A stretch of 14,377 nt of DNA from Porogramme epimiltina (Eukaryota; Basidiomycota; Agaricomycetes; Polyporales; Polyporaceae): contig FTLJ01000417.1 in NCBI GenBank assembly GCA_900155495.1, positions 1 to 14,377 on the forward strand, in the 5' to 3' direction. A program made the position numbers and the translations under genes. Under the pieces are notes generated by a model. The model did not search any database. It saw nothing but the letters and a program-made list of their open reading frames with translations, and was not told the DNA's origin. Positions 1 through 14,303 of this stretch are shown here, one piece after another. Within the stretch, counting starts at the first letter, position 1. Every line of letters begins with the position of its first letter.

Positions 1-6075
<6,075 letters not shown>

Positions 6076-6590
6076 AAAGTACGCGTACATACTTGGTTTC
6101 AGGTTCGATTCATCGGTGTATTTGTACTCGTGGTCACGGTTTCTTAGGGGATATGATCGTTAGTAGGGTACTATACTATCAGTGCGGTGCGGTGGCGGCT
6201 ACCGTACATAATCATAATGCAGAGTGTCTTGCAGGTGCCAGGAGGTCATTTGGCCGTTCTTAATTGTGATGCCTCGAGGTCAAGGGAAGCGATGGGCGAG
6301 TGACAAGATTCTTCGGGAGGACACAACGCAGCGGCGGATGAGTGCGAGATGCGAACGGGCGCAGTGATCGCGATGCAGATCCCAGAATTGGTGGAGGTGG
6401 TCGGCGGTGTTGTGCAAGATGCGGCTGTGACCGATGACAGCAGCCGGGACGCCAGTGTCAACGTGCTGGGCCGCAACATGAAATATTAAGGGCTCGCTGT
6501 CTTGCCATGCCCACCTCGCCACCACGCACCTTCTCTCGCCCTGCTATCTCCCCTCCCCCCATCATACCCCCACACGACTAGACGAAGATC
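6076..6590. other. Intergenic spacer: 3' flank of the ABC gene and promoter of the next gene
   Basis: About 515 bases with no gene I can support. It holds the transporter's 3' untranslated region, a 10-base palindrome GTACGCGTAC at 6079-6088, and an AT-rich ATATTAA element at 6483-6489. A CT/C-rich tract (roughly 6510-6575) lies just before the next start codon and is typical of fungal leaders. Short minus-strand open frames (6246-6525) have no features of real protein. Confidence 0.6.
6483..6489 (+). promoter_or_regulatory. Possible TATA-like element of the coiled-coil protein gene
   Basis: ATATTAA sits about 100 bases upstream of the ATG at 6591 in otherwise GC-rich DNA and is followed by a pyrimidine-rich stretch. 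Spacing and composition fit a core promoter, but the match is short and there is no transcript evidence. Confidence 0.3.
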
Positions 6591-7904
6591 ATGGCATACC
6601 CGGGGCAGCACGACGTCGTTTCTGGAGAGCAGTACCGCTATGCTCTCACGAACTTCGTACGTCGAGTTTGTAGCGCACCGGCCATGCCATGGCACTGACG
6701 GTCGGTGCCTTTCCATAGCGTATTGCACACGAGAAAGTAGAAGAGCAGCGCAACCAGCTTCAAGAGCAGGAAAAGCAGGTCGCGCTCCTGCGAGCTCGCA
6801 TCGCACTCCTCGAGGGTTCGGGACAGAACAGCCATCTCGGGGTGAGCAAGCTGGGAGGGAATTCGATCGATGATTTTTCCATCAAGGTGCGTTCCATCTC
6901 CCTCGATAGATGTTGGAGGAGATCGCAGTGTAACGAAGAGTGGTGCTTCCTCAGAACGCTGCTTCTGGGCTGGAAAGACAAATCAACCGATGGGCCGCGG
7001 ACGTTACCCGTGCCCCTCCCGCTCCCCCCAACGCCCTCCGCCAAGCGGCGCTCACAGACGTGTTTGACGATGACCCGCCCGAGATCACGCTATACACCCC
7101 AAACGCGACGGGTATCCAGATCCAAAGTCTCCTCCGGCATGCGATCTCCAACACCATCGCGGAAGGCATCGTCAACTGCCTCATTGTCACCGACTCCCCA
7201 GAGGCGAATATCCAGCTGACACGCATCCACGAACACATCTTCTCTCGTGCGTACGAGGTCCACTCGCCGTTGACAACCCTTTGACATATCACTCGCCACC
7301 ACCACCAGGTGACCCCACAGTGGCAGCCGTCTGGCGCCGACAAACGTTCACCGCGGCCGTCGAGTCCTGCTCGCCCGACATGGCCCGCTTCTTCCTCTCC
7401 GAGCACATGGCGAACCTCACGAAGCTCCTCGACCTCGAAAACGAGAAGGGCGTCGTCGGTGCGGGCGTCTTCGCGCTCCTCGAGGCCGCGTACGAGTTCT
7501 CGCGCATGCTCCACGGCGCGCCCTCGTCCTCGGGCGGCACCGTCGACGCCTTCTACCGCGCCTTCGTCCCCGACGTCGCGAGCACGATGAACCCCCGCCA
7601 GATTGAGCTCGTCAAGCGCTGCCACAGGACCGAGCGCGGCGAGCCTGACCGCGTCGGCGCGACTGTCTTCCCTGGGCTCGTCAAGGTCTCGCGCGGACCC
7701 CCGGGCGCGGATGGTCTCCCAACGGAGAACGTGCAGACGGTCGTGCGGCGGGCGCAGGTGATCTGCGAGTGCGCACTGATGGGCGGCGCCGGTGCGCCTG
7801 GTGTCATGGTTTCCCCATCGGCAACCCCGTCAATTGGCTCGCCACCGCCCACAGGGCTGGTGTCGCCACCGCCGTCGGTGTCACCCCAAAGCGGCTACCA
7901 ATGA
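6591..7904 (+). CDS. Uncharacterised fungal protein with N-terminal coiled coil and Ser/Pro-rich tail
   Basis: I do not recognise this protein and assign no function. Exons 6591-6656, 6719-6886, 6955-7246 and 7309-7904 (TGA) give 373 residues. The ATG lies in the context GATCATGG, after a CT-rich leader. Residues about 23-55 are rich in E, Q, R and L with heptad-like spacing, suggesting a coiled coil. An acidic DDDPPE patch leads into a mostly alpha-helical central domain (about 110-335) that looks soluble. The tail (about 337-373) is low-complexity Ser/Pro/Gly with five S/T-P sites, possible targets of proline-directed kinases. There is no signal peptide or membrane segment. Exon 2 has two in-phase donors (6842 and 6887), so a 15-residue segment may be optional. 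The gene runs head to tail behind the transporter and tail to tail with MIC60. Open reading across all four exons supports a real gene. Confidence 0.82.
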
Positions 7905-8022
7905 TCTAGGATGTCCGCTCAGCCTACTCTCTTGGACGGATTCGGACCGGGGTGGAGGGGACAGCGCGCGTGCTCGTGCAGTGTCCAGTGTTGTAATCTA
8001 GTAAGCTATTATTACGTAGAAT
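7905..8022. other. Convergent 3' spacer between the unknown gene and MIC60
   Basis: Only 118 bases separate the two stop codons, so the 3' ends of the opposing transcripts probably overlap. The AT-rich patch at 7993-8019 (TTGTAATCTAGTAAGC...) is the only plausible polyadenylation region for both strands. No small gene is visible. Confidence 0.6.
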
Positions 8023-10220
8023 CTAGTCCTGTACGACCAACAGCGACGCAAGCGTGGCCTCCGTCTCGACAACCTGGAACAGGGAAGCATAAGGGGAGGA
8101 TGAAACGGATGGACAGCATGTAAGCGTACCTGCAATGCCTGGAGAACCTCTAGTCGCTTGCGGGCAGCGTCGAGCCAGTCTGCGAGCAGCACCTTCGCGG
8201 GGCCGTTGAGCTGGTTGAGCTCACGCGCGGCGGTGTCGAGGTCCTTCTCGTTCAGGTAGTGCTCCGCGCGCGCGAGGACGCTAAGCACGTCCGAGCCCTC
8301 AACGAGCCCGTGGCGCTGGAAGCGGAACGAGGAGAAGAGGTTCGAGGCAAGGTACGACAGAACGCCGGCATTCTGGTCGGGGACGAGTGCGACGCTCGAG
8401 ACGCGCGGCGCGACCGAGGATGAGAACCAGAGTGCGAGGTCGGCAAGCGGCTCGACGCCAACGTCGGGCACGTCGGACGCCTCGAGCGTCGAGAGCGCCG
8501 CGGAGACGACGGGGTCTTCGCGCGCGGCAGCGACGTGACGAAGGACGCGGAGCTGCTCGCGGAATGGCTGGCGAACGGGCGAGTCGACTGCGTGGTGAAC
8601 CGCGCGGAGCGCAGACCAGAGCGCGTGCACGCGGATGTTCTCGTCGAGGTAGGCGGAGTTGTCGAGGGCGACGCGCTCGAGACGCTTGAGGTTCGTCGCG
8701 ATTTCGTCGAGCTTCGCGAGGCGACCGCCACGCTCCTGCTCGACGCGCATCTTGATCTCGCGAATCCAGCGGCGCTGGAGCTCGATGCCTTGCGCGATGA
8801 CTTCGGTCTTCAGGCTAAACACAGACACGAGCTCAGTAAGAGTCGTGTGCAGAACGCGGTCACGCGACATACCGCTCGTTGATGATCTCGCTCTGCGTCT
8901 GGAGCTCGTGCTCGAGCTTCTGACGGTACTCCGCGATCATCTTCGCGCGCTCGAGCTCGAAGAACTTGCGGAAGTTCTCCTCTTGGCTGTCGAGCTTGTC
9001 CTGCGCCTGCATCTCCATCTCAAGCAGCGATTGCATGCACTCGCGCGCCTGCTCGTCCAACGACGCCTCGAGCTTCTTGGCCTCTGCGGCCTTGATGTCG
9101 TCGATGCGCGTCGCGAGCTGCGTGAGGTCGATTTTCGCGGTGTCGAGGATGTCGCGTGCCTTGTCCGCCGCGGTCGGGTTGGTGTTCAGGTACGAGGCGA
9201 GGTCGTCGATCACGGTCGCCAGCTGCGCGATGACGGGCTCTGACGCGCTGAACTCGGCGATGGCGGGCGCAACAAGTGGTAGCGGGTCGGGCTTCGGTGC
9301 GGGAGGTGCAGACTCGGACTTGGCTTCGGCCTTCGGCTTCGGCGGGGGTTTGGGTCTTGAGTAGCCGGGGGGTGGTTCAAAGCCGACAGGGAGGGGCGCG
9401 TCGTACACGTTGGCCGGTCGTGGAGGTGTGTCCTTCTCGTGGGTCAGAGGGACGGCGTCGGGAACTCCGGTGGCAGGCTGCTCAGGTGTTGTCGTGGCCT
9501 CTGGTAGAGAGCTCGTAGGCTTGTCCGCCAGCGCGGCCTCTGCCTTCCGTACGAGATCCTCCACACCCTCAGAGAACTGGACTGACTGGTGCCTAGCAAT
9601 GGCCACGGCCTTCGCGCCCTCCTTGTAGGCCTCCTTCTCGCCCTTCTCCACCGTGGTCTTGACGCTCTTAGCAGCGGCCTTAACCCTGTCCTTTCCCTCC
9701 TCAATCGCATGCGACGCCCGAGCCTTGGTCTTCTCGATCGACTCCTTGGCCTTGTCCGAGTCGAACTTGGCCACGAGGGAGTCGAAGAGTTCCCTGGACA
9801 TGACTACGACATTCTTGCCGGCGTCGATGACGTCGTCCACGGTGAGGTTGTCCCACTCGTGATCTTCGGCATATTGCAGCACGGAAGCACCAAGAGGGAC
9901 CTGCTCGACGAAAATCTGGCGGTACTGGGGCACCTGGAAGGAGACGAACGCGCTGCCGACGTAGAACGTGGAGACACCCGCAGCAGTGTAGAGAACGAGC
10001 CTCCGGACAACGTTTTTCTTTTTCTTGGGCGGCGCGACCGGCGGCTCCGTCGCAAAACGCTAGAACAAGGAGCGTGTTAGCGGAGGTGTGGATAGTCTCG
10101 GGAGTAAAGCAAGGATGCAAGACGAGTTGAGGGATGCCAACTCACGCGACGAACGACCCGAACCGCAGCCCTGCCCGAAGGTGCGCCGACCGCCCTCGAG
10201 ACAGGAAGTGCACGCAACAT
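8023..10220 (-). CDS. MIC60: MICOS complex subunit MIC60 (mitofilin)
   Basis: Core scaffold of the MICOS complex in the mitochondrial inner membrane; it forms cristae junctions and contacts the outer membrane. Exons on the minus strand, 10220-10146, 10059-8873, 8814-8130 and 8073-8023 (TAG), total 1998 bases and 665 residues. Exon 1 encodes an Arg-rich, acid-free presequence (MLRALPVSRAVG...), and exon 2 opens with RFATE, a typical matrix-protease cleavage region. Lys/Arg residues 37-45 precede one transmembrane helix (about 46-66). Then come a helical Lys/Glu/Ala-rich region, a Pro-rich linker (about 207-292), a coiled coil (about 340-470), and the C-terminal mitofilin domain with VIAQGIELQRRWIREIK and the helical core ARAEHYLNEKDLDTAARELNQL near the end. 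Introns are 86, 58 and 56 bases with GT-AG ends. The length is somewhat above yeast Mic60. It diverges from ATG22 over a shared 426-base promoter. Confidence 0.95.
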
Positions 10221-10354
10221 GCGTGTGTAGAGAAAGTGACGGTGGCCGACGGGGTGTCGGGGATGTGTGAGACAGCGAGCAGACGCGGGGGCACGATGAC
10301 CTCGCTTGCCCGGAGGAACTCGGGATTTCGGACGGGCAACTTTTCCGGAGCGCC

Positions 10355-10370
10355 GATAAGTGCACTTATC
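10355..10370. promoter_or_regulatory. Perfect 16-base palindrome of two GATA-factor sites
   Basis: The sequence GATAAGTGCACTTATC equals its own reverse complement. It places two GATAAG (HGATAR) cores head to head across a TGCA centre. GATA-type zinc-finger factors bind such cores in fungi and control nitrogen-starvation genes (AreA/Gln3 type) or iron-uptake genes (SreA/Urbs1 type). It lies about 135 bases upstream of the MIC60 ATG and 277 bases upstream of the ATG22 ATG. Binding is inferred from the motif alone. Confidence 0.6.
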
Positions 10371-10448
10371 CCCTCGATCGACACCTCCGCCTTCCGGCCC
10401 TTGCTCTGCTTGTAACGAGTCCTATTACCATCCCTTCCGTGGTGTACT

Positions 10449-10643
10449 ATGACCCGCCTCGCACTCCACTCCCCTCGTATGGAACCTCTCAACTGGCAAA
10501 TGGGGCAGAAAGTTGCTGCGCCAAAGCACGGATTTGGAACCTTATCTTCCATTTGGACCCCCGAAGATGGCGGCAATACGTCTGACAGTGGAAGGGTTTC
10601 TGGTGGGACGCTGCCCACGGCGGGCGCGTCCTGGTCGTCCTGA
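10449..10643 (+). other. Possible upstream ORF in the ATG22 leader
   Basis: An ATG at 10449 opens a 64-codon frame (an internal ATG at 10479 gives 54 codons) ending at TGA 10641-10643, three bases before the ATG22 start codon and in the same frame. Another ATG at 10567 opens a different frame that overlaps the ATG22 start and ends near 10677. Whether any of these lies in the mRNA depends on the transcription start, which the sequence does not show. The peptide has no recognisable features. Confidence 0.35.
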
Positions 10644-10646
10644 ACC

Positions 10647-13052
10647 ATGTCGGACGAGAAGAGCGCTGCAGAAGTGACCCTCCCCCCAGTCGAACGCGAA
10701 GAGTCCGTCTCCCGGAAATGGGCTACCAGCCGAACGGAGTTGTGGGCGTTCTATGTCTATTACATCGTGAGCGCCGTTCCCTCTGTATCCTCCCTACGCC
10801 CTTATCGATATGCGCCCAACTACAGGGAAACAATGGCCTCTCGGGCTTCAACTTCGGCCCCTCACAATTCCAGAATCTGCTCTTTCTTGCCGGATACGAC
10901 CCCAGTCAGCCCCCATTCACGGCCGCGTGCGGTTCGGACACCGGCTGCGTCCTGCCGTATCTCGGAGAGGTCCGCGATGGTACTCTTTCTTCGACATCTC
11001 CGTGCAGCACAGCATCATGATCGGTTCTATGCAGTGAATTCCATCGTTCTCCTCACAAATGGCATTAGCTTCGCCCTCCAAGCCGTAGTGCTCCTCATTA
11101 TCGGTGCTTGGGCAGACTATGGAACTTGGAGGTACGTCGCACTCAGGTTCTCGTAATGTGCAGGGTTGATATGTGCATACAAGGCCCAATATCACCATTT
11201 TCTTCACGTTTCTGGCCGTCGCAGTTTCGTTCGCATGGCTAGGAGTCGACGATCCGTCTCACTGGCAGGCTGGCGTTGCTCTGTATATCCTTGGGCGTAA
11301 GTCGTCGAGAGGCCCGCGCACCACCAATATGCTGAAAAGTTGTTCCGTTTAGTAATCACGTACCAGGTGCATCGAGTGACCATATGGACCAAAGACTCAC
11401 AGGAACTAACCCTTCTCCTAGTGTGCACTGACCTTCTGGACGGCTGCCTTTCCCGGCCTCGCCCGAGACCTGCCAAACGTCCAAGAATCCACTTCCCAAG
11501 CTGCTGCAGGAGAAAAAACGTAAACACAGCATATCCTTCATCGAACCGTACTCGCTAATACTGCTGTAGTCTTCAAGAGCACGCCGAATACGAGTCTATG
11601 GAGAGGAATAGAATCTCCAATGTCTCATTTGCCGTCTCATCCGCTGGCGAAATCATCATTCTCGCTGTCATGGTCGGTATACTAAAAGGTCTCAAATCGG
11701 ACGCCAGCACCGAGAACAACACCAAAGCATTCAGCGTCCTCATTGCTTTCTCTGGCGGCGTGTGGTGTGCGTAGTTCCTTGGTCGACTGGATATCGTAAG
11801 CTCTAAACGATACCCCCTACAGTACTATGCGCCCTGCCATGGTTCTTCCTAGAAAAGCGCCGCCCTGGGCTTTCATTGCCATCTGGGGCTTCAATGCTCA
11901 CTATCGGCTTCAAGCAGACAATAGTAGCATTCCGTGAATGCATGCGTCTCTCACAGACGTTCTTATACTTGGTTTTCTACTTTTTAATGTAGGTCATCGC
12001 TGATATTTTATGTCGCTACTAGCTCATCAATAATATCAGGGGTGATGTTCTGAACACTACCGTGTAAGTCATTTCTCCAAGTTCATCAGGTGCTCGTTGG
12101 TCCTTACACTTCCTAGCACCGTGATCGGAACGCTGCAGAACAGGTCAGTTGTTTAAAATGGTCCGAAATTTCGCGTTTCTCATGACGCCATGACAGCGTG
12201 GTGTCCTACTCTACCCTTCAGCTCACATTGCTCCTGATCGTCGGAATTGTGACGCAAGGTTTAGGGATCTAGTGCGTATCTACGTCGTCAGTGCCCCAAG
12301 AACCAGCTCATCTCCGGTGTAGTCTATTCTGGCTCGTTCAGAAGCACTTTAAGATACGGACGAAGACCGTCAGTCCATCTCTACTTCACAGCGCGACTTC
12401 TATGAACTCTAACCTCCCACCAGATGCTCTGCTTCAACGTATTCTGGATTCTGATCCTAACTGTATGGGGTCTTATCGGTATTCATACCGACAAGTTTGG
12501 TTTTAAGCATGTCTGGGAGATATGGTACGACGGGCGCATAGCATGACACTGGCGAGTGCTTACTACAATATGATACGCAGGTTGTATCAAGCGTACTATG
12601 GTCTGATGGTTTGCCCATGGTACGCCTACAGTCAGACCATGATCAGCGAAGTCTCTCCGCTGCCTCAGATGTACGTCCACCAAGGCACGCTGGCCCCTTC
12701 CAGGGTGGCATGTTGATGAACATCTGTCCCGCAGGTTCCTCTTCTTTGCACTCTTCTCCGTCGTAGGGAAGACGTCCGCCTTCATCGGCCCTCTGGTCTC
12801 CTCCGCAATCATCACCGCATCAGGGAACAACGACAACTACCCCTTCGTCTTTCTATTCATCCTGTACGTCCCGTCCCCCACGCCCTCTCCCGCCCTTCCC
12901 AGCTTATCGTCCTCACCCCCTGCGCGCGCCTCGCCAGCGGCTCGCTCAGCACGATCTTTTTGTACTTCGTCGACGTCGACAAGAGCCGGAAAGAGTGCGA
13001 GGAGTTCGTCGCGGCCGAGGCGAAGCGCGCCGCGTTCGCGGACGCGCCGTGA
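10647..13052 (+). CDS. ATG22: ATG22-family vacuolar amino-acid effluxer (autophagy-related, MFS), 16 exons
   Basis: Yeast Atg22 is a vacuolar membrane permease that exports leucine and other amino acids released by autophagic breakdown; this protein has the family's pattern. Exons: 10647-10766, 10826-10979, 11035-11131, 11184-11296, 11353-11366, 11422-11519, 11570-11766, 11823-11988, 12040-12063, 12117-12143, 12197-12271, 12323-12368, 12424-12524, 12581-12670, 12735-12863 and 12938-13052 (TGA). They sum to 1566 bases and 521 residues, close to yeast Atg22. A soluble N-terminus with Ser and acidic residues is followed by ELWAFYVYYIGNNGLS (31-46), then about 12 hydrophobic segments. Conserved stretches include the Asp-Tyr-Gly loop GAWADYGTWRPN, TFWTAAFPGLARDLP, NRISNVSFAVSSAGE, GFKQTIVAFRE, and CPWYAYSQTMISEVSPLPQMFLFFALFS split by an intron. 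The tail is charged. The fifteen introns are all GT-AG and 50 to 74 bases long. The start ATG follows the context AACC. Confidence 0.94.
11353..11366 (+). other. 14-base microexon of ATG22
   Basis: The 14 bases TAATCACGTACCAG join GGG C (ending 11296) to TGT GCA (from 11422), giving LGLITYQCALTFW, an unbroken membrane helix. Flanking introns are 56 bases (GTAAGT donor, TTTAG acceptor) and 55 bases (GTGCAT donor, CTCCTAG acceptor, preceded by a CTAAC branch-like site). Skipping it shifts the frame. Confidence 0.85.
12040..12143 (+). other. Two consecutive in-frame microexons of ATG22 (24 and 27 bases)
   Basis: Exons 12040-12063 and 12117-12143, separated by a 53-base intron with a GTAAGT donor, encode GDVLNTTV and TVIGTLQNS. 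Both lengths are multiples of three and all flanking introns are phase 2, so skipping either exon, or both, would keep the frame. The full peptide matches the expected family sequence, so inclusion is the normal form. Confidence 0.83.
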
Positions 13053-13952
13053 GAGCGCCGCGGCCCCCGTGCAGCCCGTGCCCTCCCCATGCATCATGTA
13101 CGCACCGCACGCCTTCTTGGATATCTCTTGCACCCGCGACGGACGCGGCGTGACCAAGTCATCCGTATGCATGCCCCACGCCCCGCCCTTCTCCCGTGGC
13201 GCCCCGCGCCCCGCTCGCTCCCCCTCAACCCCCTTCTGTGCGTTTCCGCCCACCCTGCGCTCGCACCACCCCCGAGAGAACCCGCAGCGGTGCGGTGCCT
13301 TGACGTACGACGGGCAAAGCCCAGCGCAGGAGCTCTCGAGCGCGCGCGGCTGCAGACGGCGGGCGTGGCCGCGCGAGGTCGACCGCGTCCCCGTCTGGCC
13401 CGTGAGTCCCCGACCCGGCCCTCGTCCCTTTTGAATGCGCGCCACGTCCGCGTTGGACGAGCCTGCCCTCGTGCACCGGCTCGACCCCGCGCGCGGAGCG
13501 CCACAAGCTCGCAGCTCCCCCCGCGCGACTCGGGGAGATCTCATCCTCCCCCCTGAGCCCGTCACGCGCGCACCGCGTCATCCTTAGCGCAGCGTTCGCC
13601 CCGGCCAGCTCCCCGCGGCAGCAGGACGTAGAAGGAGCGGTTCGCCCCGCAGGCCTACCTGCCTCCTGAGTGCTGAGTGCAGCGTCCTAGCCCTCCTGAG
13701 AGCTGTCCGGCCTGACCCCGCGCGCCTCCTCTGCGGCGGCGCTCCGTGCCCTCCTACTAACCCCTCGGCCTATTTCGACCTGCTTACTCTTGCAGATACA
13801 CAGCGCGAGTGTGGTAACGCCAAGCGTGCAGCGCGCAGCGTCCTCTCTCGCAGCTAAAACGGGCGCGGGACTCGGCACTCGTACGACACCTCCGCGAGCG
13901 CACACACCGCACACGCTCAGTCAGCCCCGCGCGCGGCCCCTCCAAGCCCCAG

Positions 13953-13982
13953 CCTGAGTCTCAGCCTGAGCCTGAGTGTGAG
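13953..13982 (+). repeat. Short imperfect hexamer array (CCTGAG-like, five units)
   Basis: Five consecutive six-base units read CCTGAG, TCTCAG, CCTGAG, CCTGAG, TGTGAG. It is a small imperfect microsatellite-type tract in noncoding DNA with no sign of coding use. Confidence 0.7.
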
Positions 13983-14147
13983 TATGCGGCCTGGACTTGC
14001 GCTCACGCAACCGACCCCGCGCAGACCCCCCTCGTCCCCTCTCGAGGCCGCCTGGGCCCCCCCACCGCGGCCGCGCGTGGAGTACGTCTTACGCACGGTG
14101 TGGCTGGCCCAGCTCGCGCGTCCACAACAACAATAATAATGACTCCC

Positions 14148-14165
14148 TCGCGCTCCGGAGCGCGA
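14148..14165. repeat. 18-base perfect palindrome
   Basis: TCGCGCTCCGGAGCGCGA is identical to its reverse complement. It lies in noncoding DNA just right of an AT-rich trinucleotide tract (ACAACAACAATAATAAT, about 14124-14140). It could be a dimeric factor site or a hairpin. Function is unknown. Confidence 0.75.
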
Positions 14166-14189
14166 TCGCCAGGCTTTTCCACGCACCCC

Positions 14190-14201
14190 GCTTCGCGAAG
14201 C
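14190..14201. repeat. 12-base perfect palindrome GCTTCGCGAAGC
   Basis: A self-complementary 12-mer 24 bases right of the 18-base palindrome, in noncoding GC-rich DNA. It could be chance. Confidence 0.6.
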
Positions 14202-14291
14202 CGCACGCGCACGCCGCCGCCGCTCTACCTTCGCCCGCGCCTCCCTCCGGCGTCCGCCTCGCCTCGCCTCGCGTCCCTCCGCCCTCCCAAT

Positions 14292-14303
14292 TTCCGCGCG
14301 GAA
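14292..14303. promoter_or_regulatory. Palindrome TTCCGCGCGGAA next to a CCAAT box
   Basis: The perfect 12-base palindrome contains CCG-CG-CGG, an everted pair of the CGG triplets recognised by fungal Zn2Cys6 regulators. It starts one base after CCAAT (14287-14291), the core of the fungal HAP complex site. Together they suggest a promoter of a gene beyond the right edge. This is motif-based only. Confidence 0.35.

Larger units (their letters stand above)
10221..10646. promoter_or_regulatory. Divergent promoter region between MIC60 and ATG22
   Basis: This 426-base stretch lies between the two start codons and must hold the promoters of both genes. Visible elements are a palindromic double GATAAG site (10355-10370), a third GATAAG in reverse orientation (10541-10546), and a pair of ATTTGGA direct repeats (10532-10538 and 10551-10557) around the latter. 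I see no clear TATA box or CCAAT box. Upstream ATGs before ATG22 are described separately. Confidence 0.75.

Noticed and set aside
6102..6112. GGTTCGATTCA, similar to a tRNA B box
   Set aside because: No A box at the right distance upstream and no cloverleaf can be folded around it, so it is not called as a tRNA.
6246..6525. Small minus-strand ORFs in the spacer before the unknown gene
   Set aside because: Two overlapping 77-81 codon frames of Ser/Thr/Ala-rich or mixed sequence, with no motif and no promoter or splice support.
8659..10080. Long plus-strand open frames (194 and 163 codons) opposite MIC60
   Set aside because: They are antisense shadows of the strongly codon-biased MIC60 exons; the minus-strand reading gives a complete recognisable mitofilin.
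12837..13565. 242-codon open frame on the minus strand at the ATG22 3' end
   Set aside because: It overlaps the last ATG22 exons antisense, is Arg/Gly/Ala-rich and domain-free, and GC-rich DNA rarely has stops; there is no start context or intron structure to support it.
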